This document shows, in pieces, positions 22,230 to 32,521 of a stretch of 64,000 nucleotides of DNA. The notes under the pieces were generated by a model that ran no database searches, was not told where the DNA came from, and worked only from the letters and a program-made list of their open reading frames with translations. Every line of letters begins with the position of its first letter. The first letter of the stretch is position 1. The translations under genes and the position numbers were made by a program. The stretch spans positions 7,851,205 through 7,915,204 of the forward strand of contig NC_083345.1 of assembly GCF_019175385.1 (NCBI RefSeq). The letters run 5' to 3'. Source of the DNA: Lycium barbarum. Taxonomy: Eukaryota; Streptophyta; Magnoliopsida; Solanales; Solanaceae.

Positions 22230-23251
22230 ATCAAAGACTGCAAACTAGAGGGATTCCTTGAACATTTCTAGGATAGTTTCTGGTTATACCGAACCTGAAG
22301 AAATACCAGCAGTTTGCAGGTAAGTACTCTGCACCAGTCCTATGCTAGTTGAAATTTGTTAGGTAAAGATCAGAACTATTGAATTTAGTAAGATCAATTG
22401 TAGTTTTTTATGTTCTAGCTTTGCTCAAGTAGGATCTAAAATAAGTGACACTGAAATTCACGGAAAGGGTAAAATTATTTGGCATGCTAGATTAGAGTAT
22501 CTTGAATCTTTAAAAAAAAATTGTAACTTAGTAATCTCTGATATTTTCTTGATGTCCAGGAAACCATCCAATGAGTACTTAAATTATGTCATAATAAAAC
22601 TAGGAGAAACTCTTGTTGACTTACTATCAGAAGCGCTCGGGCTAAAACCAGATCATTTAAAAGCCATGGAATGTGACAAAAGGACAAGGGTTGGTATGCC
22701 ACTACTACCCAGCATGCCCACAGCCAGAGCTAACTCTTGGTGCCGATAAGCATACAGATCCATCTTTCTTCACCATCCTGCTTCAAGATCAAAATGGCGG
22801 CCTTTATGTCGTGCATAATAACCAATTTTTTGATGTTGAACCAATTGAACATGGTTTGGTTGTTAATATTGGTGACCTTCTACAGGTTTGCAACAAAATA
22901 CACAACTATTTGTTCTGATTTATCTTCATGTAGTTACAAATCGTTACTCATCTGTGTCTGATTTTGTAACAGAACCTATCAAATGGCAAGTTTGTAAGTG
23001 TAAATCATAGAGTTGTAGCGAATAAAGTAGGACCAAGGATGTCAGCGGCATGCTTCTTTACTGGTGTTTCTGAACCTCCAAAGATGCTTGGTCCAATCAA
23101 AGAGCTCATATCAGAAGAAAACCCCCCACTATATAAGGAATTTCTTGTGAGCGATTACATCACTAAGTTTTTCTCCAAGCCACTTGATAAGTCTGGTCTT
23201 GATCTTTTCAGACTGCGAAAAGTGACCAGGCGCCAAATCGCGCAGCAGTGA
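22230..23251 (+). pseudogene. 2-oxoglutarate/Fe(II)-dependent dioxygenase (ACC-oxidase-homologue / D4H-like), broken
   Basis: Three exon pieces are visible. Exon 1 remnant (about 22230-22319) ends in a good GTAAGT donor, and a TGG-to-TAG change precedes its RDSLNISRIVSGYTEPEEIP block. Exon 2 (22560-22885) reads LGETLVDLLSEALGLKPDHL; after a one-base insertion in an A run (about 22676-22680) it continues [15 protein letters not shown] and [18 protein letters not shown]. Exon 3 (22973-23251) has VNHRVVANKVGPRMSAACFF and ends at TGA. HTD and the later His are the iron ligands; GPRMSA holds the 2-oxoglutarate RxS. The family oxidises small molecules, often in specialised metabolism. The N-terminal half is missing where the LINE tail abuts. 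With a stop and a frameshift, this is a pseudogene. Confidence 0.85.
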
Positions 23252-23369
23252 ACATCAGTATAATGTTTATGCAGAACAATGTCCAAGTTTATGGTTTGCT
23301 ATACAATAATGCTTTAACAACGAATACTGTATTATCTAAGTACTTTTGGTAGATAAATATAAAGAACAC

Positions 23370-23790
23370 CTATCATATTGCAGCCTATTCTTTTTAACAT
23401 TCATCTCCTTTGCTCTACTTCTACACTTAGTCATGAAGTTCAGAGGCGCTCGCTTACATTTTCTGCTCTTTGTACCCAATGGTCCGCATCATCTATATGA
23501 TGCAAGTATTGTTTCTTTCTTCAATCTGTTTTGTAAGATCCCTGAAGATGCCATCAGGGCAAGTGTTCTGCATTACCAACTAGCTACTGCCAATTGTCCA
23601 AGACATGAACATTTTTTTAACCTCATTATGCTGAAATATTTTGAAGAGAGAACCGTATAATTTCACTGTGTGATCGTAAGAAAGAGTTAATAGATAGGCC
23701 ATGTCCCCACCTTTAAAGCCCGATATAACTTGTTCACAGAGAAGTAAAATGTTCACCATATGATGGTTTTTGGTCGAAGAAAATCATGCT
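23370..23790 (+). other. 3' flank of the dioxygenase gene, also found at 5150-5540
   Basis: This downstream region is homologous in conserved order to 5150-5540, 18 kb upstream in the same orientation. The ORF at 23346-23660 is not preserved in the other copy, so I treat it as non-coding. The pair suggests an old duplication that once included the dioxygenase. Confidence 0.5.
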
Positions 23791-24193
23791 AAATTCACAA
23801 GACTTCTAATAGTTATCGACTAGGGTCACATGATCATAAACAACTAGCTAGGAGTAGGAGGAGACAATGTGCTGAGGCAATGTTTTCTAGCACTAGTTCT
23901 CATTTCAACCTTGAACATTGCTTGACATTAAGCAATGATTACGATAAATGATAGGCATGGCTTGTGGTTCTTTTGGATGCAGGGGGTATCTGCCTACATG
24001 TTCTGCTGATTTACCCAAGAAATTTCAGCATCCATTTATATATCTTGATTACTAATTAGCTCTCCTAATATCTTCAAATGTATAGTCTTGGTGACTGCCT
24101 GTAATGAGCCATGTGATGGATTCCCCTACAAATGCCAAAATAAGGCCTGTGATTTCAAACTACATCAAATTTGTGCTTCAATTCAAAGTGCAG

Positions 24194-25387
24194 TGATAAC
24201 GTCCAAATCCACTTCTTAAAGAGAAAGTGTACACGATCGTCGCAATATAATTTACCCAACTATGAGTCGGGGTCGAATCCACAGGGAACAATATAAAGAC
24301 GATTTAAACAAGTAAGGAATTATCACCAACTAAGCTAAGCCAAACACTTTTTCAATACGTGATTTTTGATTTAAAAACTAACAAACAAAACTAACCTAGA
24401 AAACAAGTAAAATGATCAATGGCCACAAGCATGGATACAAAGGAAATTACTCTCAAGTAACGATTCAATGTATTTCACGATTTTATAACTATGAGTGAGT
24501 TTATACTAATTAGATAATGATCTCTAGAATCTCATCAAAAGTATTTCAATCAAATCAATGAATTTCACTCTAAGCTTTCTCAAGCCTTAGAGTGTGATAT
24601 TAAGCACAATAAATATAATCTCAAGTAACTTTCCTAGCTCTAGCTCAAGTTATTAGATAGGTTTTAAAGCCCCAAATTCTTGTTAATTAATCTTTTCGAA
24701 CCTCAATCTTCCTCTCTCGAGATCAAATCGAAGTAAATGGGGGGGGGGGGGGGGTGTCTTAGGGTTAGCTAATCCCTTAAGAAACATTAAAGAACAAGAT
24801 TAATTAAAACAACAAAGACCCACTTTAATAGAAATAAAAATCATTCAATACATAAGCATAACAAAAGATTTCATCCAACTTTGCAAATGAATATTTTCAT
24901 AAACAAGATTAAAGTGATGGAATATAATTTTACACACTTAGATATATAATACAAAGCAAGGAATTGAAGAAATGAGTAAAGTATTAAGAAATTTCTTATT
25001 AAGATCTTTAAATCTTCAATCCCCAAGTGTGGATGCAAAACCCTAGCTCTCCAAGCTTGTAAATATGGCCAAAGATGAAAATAATATGCCCCAAGTCTCT
25101 ATTTTGTAGCTCCCCAACTTTTTCAAGTCAAAATATGACAAAATAAACCCCCAAAGTTTCAATTTTGCAAATATGGCCCCTTTTTGCAGTTTTAGCCACT
25201 TTTTCACTTTCTTCAATTTGGTCTCTTTTTGACTTGTTTTTTTACTTGATTTCTTCCAAAGCTCTTCTCAATCATATAAACCTATAAAATGGAAGTAAAC
25301 AATATTAAATGCACTATTTTTTCAATCAAAATATAGCAACAATCTAAGATTAAAGCAGAAATAAGTTGGTAAAATACCAACTTATCA
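24194..25387 (-). mobile_element. Solo LTR of an Athila-like gypsy element, perfect 5-bp TSD
   Basis: The segment begins TGATAACGTCC and ends ACCAACTTATCA, flanked by TGCAG on both sides (24189-24193, 25388-25392). Its left ~240 bp, reverse-complemented, match 31546-31789, the 3' part of the Athila-like 5' LTR (shared GACCCCGACTCATAGTTGGG and GTGTACACTTTCTCTTT). Orientation is therefore minus. No internal region remains, so it arose by LTR-LTR recombination. It contains a 16-base G run (24739-24754). Confidence 0.85.
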
Positions 25388-25459
25388 TGCAGTTATTCTT
25401 AACAAAGTGTTTTCTTGAACTGCCTTACAGCTTAAAGCTTATATTTAACTCTGCTCTAG

Positions 25460-25496
<37 letters not shown>

Positions 25497-25506
25497 TGTG
25501 CGAAAA

Positions 25507-25705
25507 GGGAGCTTTGGAGCAACTCAAGTCTCCCTGTAACCTAAAGGTCACGGCCTCACAGGTGCGAGTCGGGTAATCAACTAATGATGTTTGTGGTCAG
25601 GGTAGACTGCCTACATCAAAACATCCTTGGGATGCGACCCTTCCCTAAACTTTGTGTCACACGCTATTGCTTTGTGCACCGAGCTACCTTTTTTCTTCTT
25701 CTTTT
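25507..25705 (+). mobile_element. TS-type SINE (Solanaceae), diverged
   Basis: The head GGGAGCTTTGGAGCAACTC, the middle CCTAAAGGTCACGGCCTCAC (decayed B-box region) and the end CGACCCTTCCCTAAAC ... TTTGTGCACCGAGCTACC follow the TS SINE layout known from tobacco and relatives. A (TA)n microsatellite precedes it (25461-25490). The family supports a Solanaceae origin for the window. Confidence 0.7.
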
Positions 25706-26094
25706 TTAATAAAGAAGCTTTGCTTAGTTGTATTTCTTGAAAATTAGCATTTGTTTTTCTAAATCTTGGACAAACGCATGAAATGAAATAAGTGATGTGC
25801 AGTCTAATTTATCTAGCCGCATCAAAAGAAAAAGAGAAATCACAATTATATTCAGTGGACTAATTTAGGAGCAAGAGGAAAAAAACTAAAAAGGAAAATT
25901 TTCAATCCGATGTTTGTACCGGACTAATAAATGCAAGATATACAGGTTGTTTTATACAACTTTTATCCCCTTAAAAATTGTAGTTGAGTAGATAAAAATT
26001 AAGAAAATTTCAAACATTAGAATAGAGCTTTTTAAAATTTAGAAAAGTTTCATGACCAAAAAAAAAGCAAAAAAAAAAAAAAAAATGAATTTAT

Positions 26095-26150
26095 AGCATA
26101 CAACAACAACCGTGTCTCAGGCTCACACAACTTAGGATCGGCGACGTTAA
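26095..26150 (+). mobile_element. Possible LINE/RTE 3'-tail remnant
   Basis: CATACAACAACAACC followed shortly by CTTAGGATCGGCGACGTTAA resembles the ACAACAACAAC...GGGTCGGCTAC tails of plant RTE-type LINEs. It is short and diverged. Confidence 0.3.
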
Positions 26151-26407
26151 ATCATATAATTTTTTTTAATATTACTCAAAAAGTTTTCAAATTTTTTATA
26201 TCATATCTTAGAGTTACATTAATTACACTTGGAGCAAGATTTTATGCAAATAATTTTTTTTTTCCAGGGAAGATAGAATATTTAAATTTATTAAGTTAGA
26301 CAAGCATTCCTTTGTTTAGGATTTCATTATTCATGGAACTAGTATACGTACCCGTGCGATCCGCGGATCATTTTAAAGAAAAAAGAGCGGAGAGAGATAG
26401 TAGAAAC

Positions 26408-26583
26408 CAGGGGCGAATCCACACCATTGCGTGTGGGTTCGCGGGAACCTACAACTTTTATCCGAATCTTGTATTTATAATGTGAAACCCTTCAAATATA
26501 TAAGAAATTTGAGCTGAGAACCCAGTAACAACAGATACTGCTAGCTGGGAACCCATAAGCTTCAAATTCTGGATCCACCTCTG
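26408..26583. mobile_element. hAT-type MITE with perfect 8-bp TSD
   Basis: The ends CAGGGGCGAATCCAC and GGATCCACCTCTG are imperfect inverted repeats. GTAGAAAC flanks both sides (26400-26407 and 26584-26591), an 8-bp duplication diagnostic of hAT. 176 bp, non-coding, inserted within the candidate Helitron. Confidence 0.85.
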
Positions 26584-26784
26584 GTAGAAACAGATGTATA
26601 TATGCACCATGTGTGACATATTGCAGATTTTATATTCTCATCTTTTTGGATTGGTCTTATTACATATTAATTTTTTTTATGGTATATGTAGCTGTTACTG
26701 CTTCATTACTGACCATTTCTTCAAATAGTATAGAGATCATATGTCTCTCTAATGAGGTAAAACAAATGTTAATGGCTGCAGAAA

Positions 26785-27030
26785 TTGTTTGATTATTATG
26801 GACCATCTAAAGCTATTATTGATGGAGCAAATGTTGTCCTTTACGGGCAAAAATAAAATAAAAATACAGTAAGTATCGGTTGCCTTGTTAATGAAATATG
26901 ATATCTTCATGACAGCCTTGTATCTTTATAAATTCAGCTTTTTTGCTTTCTCTCATTGATAATTTGCATTCAGGTCAATGCTGTTGTGGACCTTTTTCTC
27001 CAAAAATATACTATTAATCCTGCTCATTTC
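26785..27030 (+). pseudogene. Fragment resembling protein-only RNase P (PRORP) nuclease domain
   Basis: A first exon-like piece, following a TGCAG acceptor, reads LFDYYGPSKAIIDGANVVLY then GQK and a stop. The IDGANVxLY block matches the start of the PRORP NYN metallonuclease domain, including the first catalytic Asp. A second piece after TTTGCATTCAG (about 26977) reads VNAVVDLFLQKY, matching the next PRORP segment. PRORP enzymes cleave 5' leaders from pre-tRNAs in organelles and nucleus. Only about 40 residues remain and the first piece has an early stop. Its place inside a candidate Helitron suggests capture; it is antisense to that element. Identification is from memory of the motif. Confidence 0.5.
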
Positions 27031-27524
27031 TATTCCCCAAATCCAACAAATGTATTCTTGAAGACACTAAATTTGTAATTTTTTATGTGCATTCCCAATT
27101 CAGTCTAGATACCTGTAAATTCAATTATTAGATAACCATTTTATAAGTTTTCTGGACAATAATCTTGCAAATTGGTTTGCTAATATCCAATTCAACAAAG
27201 ACTATTGTCAATTTGATGACCCCCGTATTATTTTTAGACCAACATGTTTCTTACTTCCATTCAGCCAACATCCTCAGTTTCAAGGTGACAACATGCTAGC
27301 CGTTTAATAGAAATAAGGCATAATAGACTTCAAAATATCAATCGAAACACTAGTTTAATGAAGCATAAATTAGAGTATATCTAAAAAATTGATCCCTATC
27401 AGAAACTTGGATATTATAGAGTACCATATTGTTTATAACCAAAAGAAATTTCGTAGGAACAAAATATAAAGAAAACCATAAACATGACTAAATAATGATT
27501 CTACAAGACCTGCACATACAATAA

Positions 27525-27680
27525 CTTATGCAATTTTCTTCTTCTTCTTCAATACTCTCTTGATCTTCTTTCCGGCTAGTAGTGCATTTGGGTCATCATC
27601 ACTACTGTTCTAGTATCTTATATATTTATCTTGGTAGGAGTATTTGCAACAGATATATCAGTGTTATCAGTGGAATCCTG
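27525..27680 (-). pseudogene. Lysine-rich C-terminal exon remnant, possibly replication-protein-A-like
   Basis: On the minus strand, a TTTTGCAG acceptor (about 27680) leads into DSTDNTDISVANTPTKINI and a stop. One base out of frame comes SSDDDPNALLAGKKIKRVLK, four lysines and a final IA before TAA. Acidic/Ser-Thr tails ending in lysines are seen in the RPA1-like proteins that accompany plant Helitrons, and the strand agrees with the candidate Helitron. The match is weak and could be any nuclear protein's tail. Confidence 0.25.
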
Positions 27681-27826
27681 CAAAATAACAATGCAAAGGT
27701 TAATAGAATCATCTTTACTCCATACCTATCGGTCCTCATTTTCTTCATTAAGATACGTTCAGGCTTATAATATTTATAAAATTTTAAGGATATTTTAATT
27801 ATTTCATAAAAGAACAACTTATTAGA

Positions 27827-28263
27827 ATTTGTTTTACCAAACACATCAATTTACTAACATGTTAGTATCTGCACAATTGCCTGAGAAAGTATTTTGAAGT
27901 ACAATAATAGAAGATAAGTCCAACTCAATTTCAACATTTCTATCAAAACTTGTGATTGCTTAATTATAATTATAATATCAATTGTTACACTTAAAACTTA
28001 CCAGTTATTGCCAAAAGGGCTTTAAAGGCTTGAATGGTTATAAAAGTCTTCCAAACTGTAAAATTACGATTTTTTTTTTTTTTTATCAATAGACAACAAT
28101 TCATTTTGCTTCTATAGAGAGATTGATTTCTTTATATGTGTATATTTCAAATAGCATAAAGAAGAATAATATTTCAACAGGAAAACTTCGATTATTGAAG
28201 TTACTACTATATAAATAACTTAAATACATCACGTAATGATCTTAGAAGAACAATCTACATAGG
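27827..28263 (+). repeat. 435-bp direct repeat, copy 1
   Basis: It begins ATTTGTTTTACCAAACACAT and ends AACAATCTACATAGG. It matches 28867-29300 with a few percent differences plus short indels in a T run. The copies lie 1040 bp apart inside the candidate Helitron. No coding sequence recognised. Confidence 0.85.
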
Positions 28264-28866
28264 TTACCAAGGATATCGTATGATTGTAAGTACATCTATT
28301 TTCTTGGTGCCAAAATTTACTCGTGGAGCTGAGCATACTGTACAACATTTTCAAATTAAATAAGAAATTAAACTGAAAATATAGAAGTCTAACAAAGATA
28401 AAGTAAGAGATTCCTTTAGAGCAAGTTAATCTTTAGGGATGCCAAAGTAAACCATATTCTGATCAAGAGCTTGCATATTATTCTTTTTTCCTTTTAAGTG
28501 AGTTGTATTAAGATTTCTTATTATACGATTTGACTCCTCCTTTTTGATACTCATGGAAGGAGGAAATGACATTTCTAAAAAAAAAAAAAAGGAACAGAAG
28601 GAAAGTTAGCCAACTTCAATTCGAAATCCAAATTCTCTTACATATATTTGAAAAGTAAAATATTAACATACATAGTCATCATTAAATACAACACAATCAA
28701 AGTACTAAATTTGATTCAAAATACATGCATATGATTCATGTAGAATATAGTATTAAAATAAAACATAATCTAACCGTTAAGAATAAAAATTTATCATAGT
28801 ATCTCTGACTACCTTCGAATGCAACAATCTCTAGAAAGACCGACAAATGCTGCAAAATTTAGTAGT

Positions 28867-29300
28867 ATTTGTTTTACCAAACACATCAATTTACTAACAT
28901 GTTACTAGCTGCACAATTGCCTGAGAAAGTATTTGAAGTACAATAATAGAAGATAAGTTCAACTCAATTTCAACATTTGTATCCAAACATGTGATTGCTT
29001 ATTTATAATTATAATATCAATTGTTACACTTAAAACTTACCAGTTATTGCCAAAAGGGCTTTAAAGACTTGATTGGTTATAAAAAGTCTTTCAAATCGTA
29101 AAATTACAATTTTTTTTTTATCAATAGACAACAATCCATTTTGCTACTATAAAGAGATTGATTTCTTTATATGCGTATATTTCAAATAGTATAAAGAAGA
29201 AAATAAAATTTTAACGGAAAGGCTTCGATTATTGAAGTTACTACTATATAAATAACTTAAATTCCTGATGTAATAATCTTAGAAGAACAATCTACATAGG
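28867..29300 (+). repeat. 435-bp direct repeat, copy 2
   Basis: Partner of 27827-28263. The second copy ends about 47 bp before the proposed Helitron 5' end. Tandem or spaced duplications of this kind are common in non-autonomous Helitrons. Confidence 0.85.
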
Positions 29301-29347
29301 CATTTAAGCAAAATAGGTTTCAAAAAAAGTAATTTGCAATATATAGA

Positions 29348-29999
29348 TGTATATGTTTCCTTAAAAACTTAGATATTTTAAAAACTTGTGATCAAGGACA
29401 ACAAATACTTTTAACTGTAAAACATCAGTTGTAATTAATTTTAAATTAAAAAAACTAATGAAAACATGGGGTTACTCTTGGAAATGTTCTTTCTTTTTGA
29501 AAAATGTAAACAAAATTTACGTAATAAAGGTCTAAAATGTGATTCATGAAAAATATTTGCAAAATTCATTTCAAAATAATGTTTCCATGTACCTAGTTAA
29601 AGTTTATTATATTTTGAAAGTGATTGTGTCTTGATAATGATAAACTTTAACTATGAAAAATAATTATAAGTAATTCCAAATTCAAAAACTTAAACTGCTT
29701 AGGATAGTGGTTTGGATAAATACAAATTTAATAAAATAAACAAAGGAGACAAAAACTTGTATTTTACTTGCTGCGAAGAAGAAGCCCAAAAAACGGTTTA
29801 GTATTCTTATATTTTTCTGAAAATAAAATTTACTACAAAAAGAAAATCCAAAAAACAACTTTTAATTTTTTTTCAACTTTTAAATTTTTTAACCTTGCGT
29901 ACATGTGTGTGTTTGTGAGTTAGTGGGGGAAATGGGGTAAGTGACGCGCACTTGGGGTTAGTTTTCAAATCAAATTCAAATAATTTTTGTTGTAATTTG
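29348..29999. other. AT-rich stretch, nothing recognised
   Basis: No ORF, inverted repeat or family motif was identified between the candidate Helitron and the foldback element at 30.0 kb. Confidence 0.4.
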
Positions 30000-30261
30000 A
30001 GGTGGCAAAATGGGTAAAAAATATGGTTATCTGCCCGACCCAACCCATTTTAAATCGGTTGGATACCCAACTCATTTAAAATGGGTCAAATATGAGTCAA
30101 CCCATATTTTCCACTTAAAATATGAGTAAATTAATGGGTAAAATGGATAAAACCCACAACATATACAGTGTGTTTGGTATGGAGGAATTGTTTTCCAATT
30201 TTTTCATGTTTGGTTGGTCAAAATGTTTTGGAAAATATTTTCTCTAGAAAAAGAAGTTCCT

Positions 30262-30540
30262 TAACCACCCCCTCCAACACCTCCCCCCACCCCACCACGT
30301 AACCACCCCTACACCGTCACCCCACTACTTAATCACCCCCTCCTACCCCCACCCCCACCAACCCCACTACCCCCATCCCTGTAACCACTTACCCCACCCC
30401 CACCCCTATAACCACCTACCCCACCCCCACCCCTATAACCACCTACCCCACGCCCTACCCCTATCACTACCTACACCACCCCTACCCTTATTACTACCTG
30501 CACCGCAACCCCTACCTCTCACCTCCCTACCACCACCCCC
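30262..30540 (+). repeat. C-rich CCACCCC / CCACCTACCC array
   Basis: About 280 bp, nearly free of G, with repeated ACCACCTACCCCACCCC-type units (for example 30395-30455). The complementary strand is G-rich and could form quadruplexes. Confidence 0.7.
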
Positions 30541-30559
30541 TATCTCTCAACTTTGCAAA

Positions 30560-31230
30560 ACTAGGCATTTTGTGAAAATAGTAACTTTCAAAAATAGCAA
30601 CTTTACAAAAGTAATCACATTCCAAAAGTAGCCGCTTTTTCAAAATATTACTTGCAAAAAGTAGCTACTTTTCATAAATAGTCGTTTTGCAAAAGTAGTC
30701 ACTTAAGAAAATAGTCACTTTTAGATAATAGCCACTTTGTGAAAGTAGATACTTTTTAAAAATAGTCACTTTTTGAAAGTAGTCAATTTTCATAAATAGT
30801 CATTTTGTGAAAGTAGTTACTTTGTAGTTACTTTAAAAACTAACTACTTTGCAAAAGTAGCCATTTTTAAAAATAGCTTCTTTGTGAAAGTATTAAAATA
30901 ACCATTTTTGCAATGTGCCATTTCTAAGATAGTGGTCACTTTTGTAAAGTAACCATTTTTTTTAAAGTGACACAAAAATGGCTACTTTTGTAAAGTGGCC
31001 ATATTTTTGAAAAATGACAAAAAAGTTGCTATTTTTGCAAATTGGCATTTTCGGTCATTTTGCAAGAAATATATTTTTGCAAAAATAACCATTTTTATGT
31101 CACTTTTCAAAAATGGTCCATTTACAAAAATAGTCATTTTTTGTGTCACTTTTAAAAAATGGCTAGTTTACAAACATAGTCACTTTTTGGGGTTGTCTTC
31201 AAAGTACAAAGTAGTCATATATGAAATAGA
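30560..31230 (+). repeat. ~22-bp minisatellite with AAAGTAGTCACTTTT units
   Basis: About twenty-five diverged copies of a unit like GCAAAAGTAGTCACTTTTC fill roughly 670 bp. In the second half (after about 30960) the units appear mostly as the opposite strand (AAAATGGCTACTTTTGTAAA), so the array itself folds back. The 89-codon ORF at 30995-31264 is repeat read-through, not a gene. Confidence 0.75.
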
Positions 31231-31545
31231 CACTTTGAGAGGTCGAGTCATGGAAAAGTTTTGAAGTTCTATTCTTCCCACAAATGTTGAGGCGCAACTA
31301 TGTACTAAGGATTGGGTTTGTGGACAAAATGGTAATTTAATCTTCTCCATATTGGCTACATGAAGCCAACATCTTTGAAGTAGCTTTGGATAATATGGAT
31401 AAGATGGATATCCATATTATCCGTCGGGTAACCCATTTTTTAACCGTGTTAAATATGGGCGGGTCGGGTAGTTGATCCGTTTTTTATCAACCCATTTTCG
31501 ACCCGGCCCATATCCGACTCGACCCGCCCGTTTGCCACCCCTACT

Positions 31546-31789
31546 TGTGGCCATTGATTATTTTACTCGCTTTCTAGGTTAGTTTACATTTCCGCATTAG
31601 TTATAATTTTCTCAAAAAACCAAAATATTATCTATCGTTTGGCTTTAGCTTAGTTGGTGAAAGTTCCTTACTTTCTTAATCGCCTAGCATATTGTTCCCT
31701 GTGGGATCGACCCCGACTCATAGTTGGGTAAATATATTGCATACGACAGTGTACACTTTCTCTTTGAGGAGTGTATTTGGACGTTATCA
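31546..31789 (+). mobile_element. Truncated 5' LTR of the Athila-like element
   Basis: The segment contains the conserved GACCCCGACTCATAGTTGGG and GTGTACACTTTCTCTTTGAG blocks and ends ACGTTATCA, identical to the end of the solo LTR at 24.2 kb. The upstream part of the LTR is missing and replaced by the foldback element. The primer-binding site expected just after the LTR is also missing. Confidence 0.75.
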
Positions 31790-32521
31790 AGGGGGCAAGC
31801 ATCAAATTCCCAACAGTGGAGAGACAATTCAGCTGGCAACTCTGCTAGTAATGCGCTTAATGATTCTGCGGAGTTGAAAAGTATGATGCAGAAAATGCTA
31901 ATGAATCAGGACAGAACTGAGAGCACAATAAAGGGAATGTCTCAGGTTCAACTATCTCATTCAGCTTCCATTCAGAAGCTTGAATCGCAATTCAGAGATC
32001 TTTCCAGAGAAGTGCACACTCCTCAACGTGGACAACTACCAAGTGATACAGTTCCAAATCCAAAAGGTAGTGGGGTAAACTCTGTGGAGCATGTAGCTGC
32101 TATTAGCACCAAAAGTGGAAAAATACTTCAAGGTACTGATAAAAAGGTGGTTGATCTCGAGCCAATTGTTGAAGAAGAGGCACAACCTGATGTATCTGAT
32201 GATATTGTGGAGGAAGAAACAGAGGAGGAAGTCCCTATTATAGCTGAAAAGGAGCAGAATCTTGATAATCTCAAGGCACAAGGAGAAAAACAGGAAAAGG
32301 GGAAGGCAAAACTTTCTGGCGCTCTACGCCCTTTGAGCCAATTGTTCAAATCTTCACCGCCTTTTCCTCAAAGGCTAGTGAGGAAAACAGAAGATGACAA
32401 GTGCTTGCGATTTTATGATTAACTCAAGCAGTTGACGATGAACATTCCTTTCATGGACGCTGTCCAAGAAATGCCTGGGTTTGCTAAGTATTTGAAGGAT
32501 CTCTTAACAAAGTAGAAGAAG
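31790..32521 (+). pseudogene. Athila-like gag, C-terminal remnant
   Basis: The frame gives SKMMQKML-type helix-rich sequence, then IQKLESQFRDLSREVHTPQR and VAAISTKSGKIL, the C-terminal part of Athila-type Gag, followed by an acidic stretch and a TAA at 32420. The matrix/capsid-like N-terminal half and the leader are gone: the LTR end is joined almost directly to this part. The same frame continues after the stop into a spacer with another TAG near 32513. Gag would form the virus-like particle; this copy cannot. Confidence 0.7.

Larger units (their letters stand above)
26339..29347 (-). mobile_element. Candidate Helitron (minus strand) carrying gene fragments
   Basis: On the minus strand the 3' end is a wobble-containing hairpin (CCGCG...CGTGCGG region, plus 26351-26365), a short spacer, CTAG, then T. 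A candidate 5' end reads TCTATATATTGC after an A (plus 29346-29348), obeying the A|T insertion rule. Inside are a hAT MITE, exon fragments resembling protein-only RNase P, a lysine-rich exon on the Helitron strand, and a 435-bp direct repeat. The 3' end is convincing; the 5' end is a guess from the TCTATATA motif. No Rep/helicase was seen, so it would be non-autonomous. Confidence 0.5.
30003..31540. mobile_element. hAT-like foldback element filled with minisatellites
   Basis: The left arm starts GGTGGCAAAATGGGTAAAAA with several AACCCATTTT blocks. The right arm, reverse-complemented, starts GGGGTGGCAAACGGGCGGGT with the matching AAAATGGGTTGA block. GGGGTGGCAAA ends are typical of a hAT-related foldback family in dicots. 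Between the arms lie C-rich repeats and an AAGTAGTCACTTTT array. No transposase is present and no convincing 8-bp duplication was found. It abuts the Athila-like LTR remnant on the right. Confidence 0.6.

Noticed and set aside
30995..31264. 89-codon ORF in the foldback element
   Set aside because: Repeat read-through of the 22-bp minisatellite.
31828..31850. CTGGCAACTCTGCTAGTAATG resembling an Ogre-type primer-binding site
   Set aside because: It lies inside the Athila gag remnant reading frame, does not follow an LTR end, and the second half of the PBS does not match; judged coincidence.
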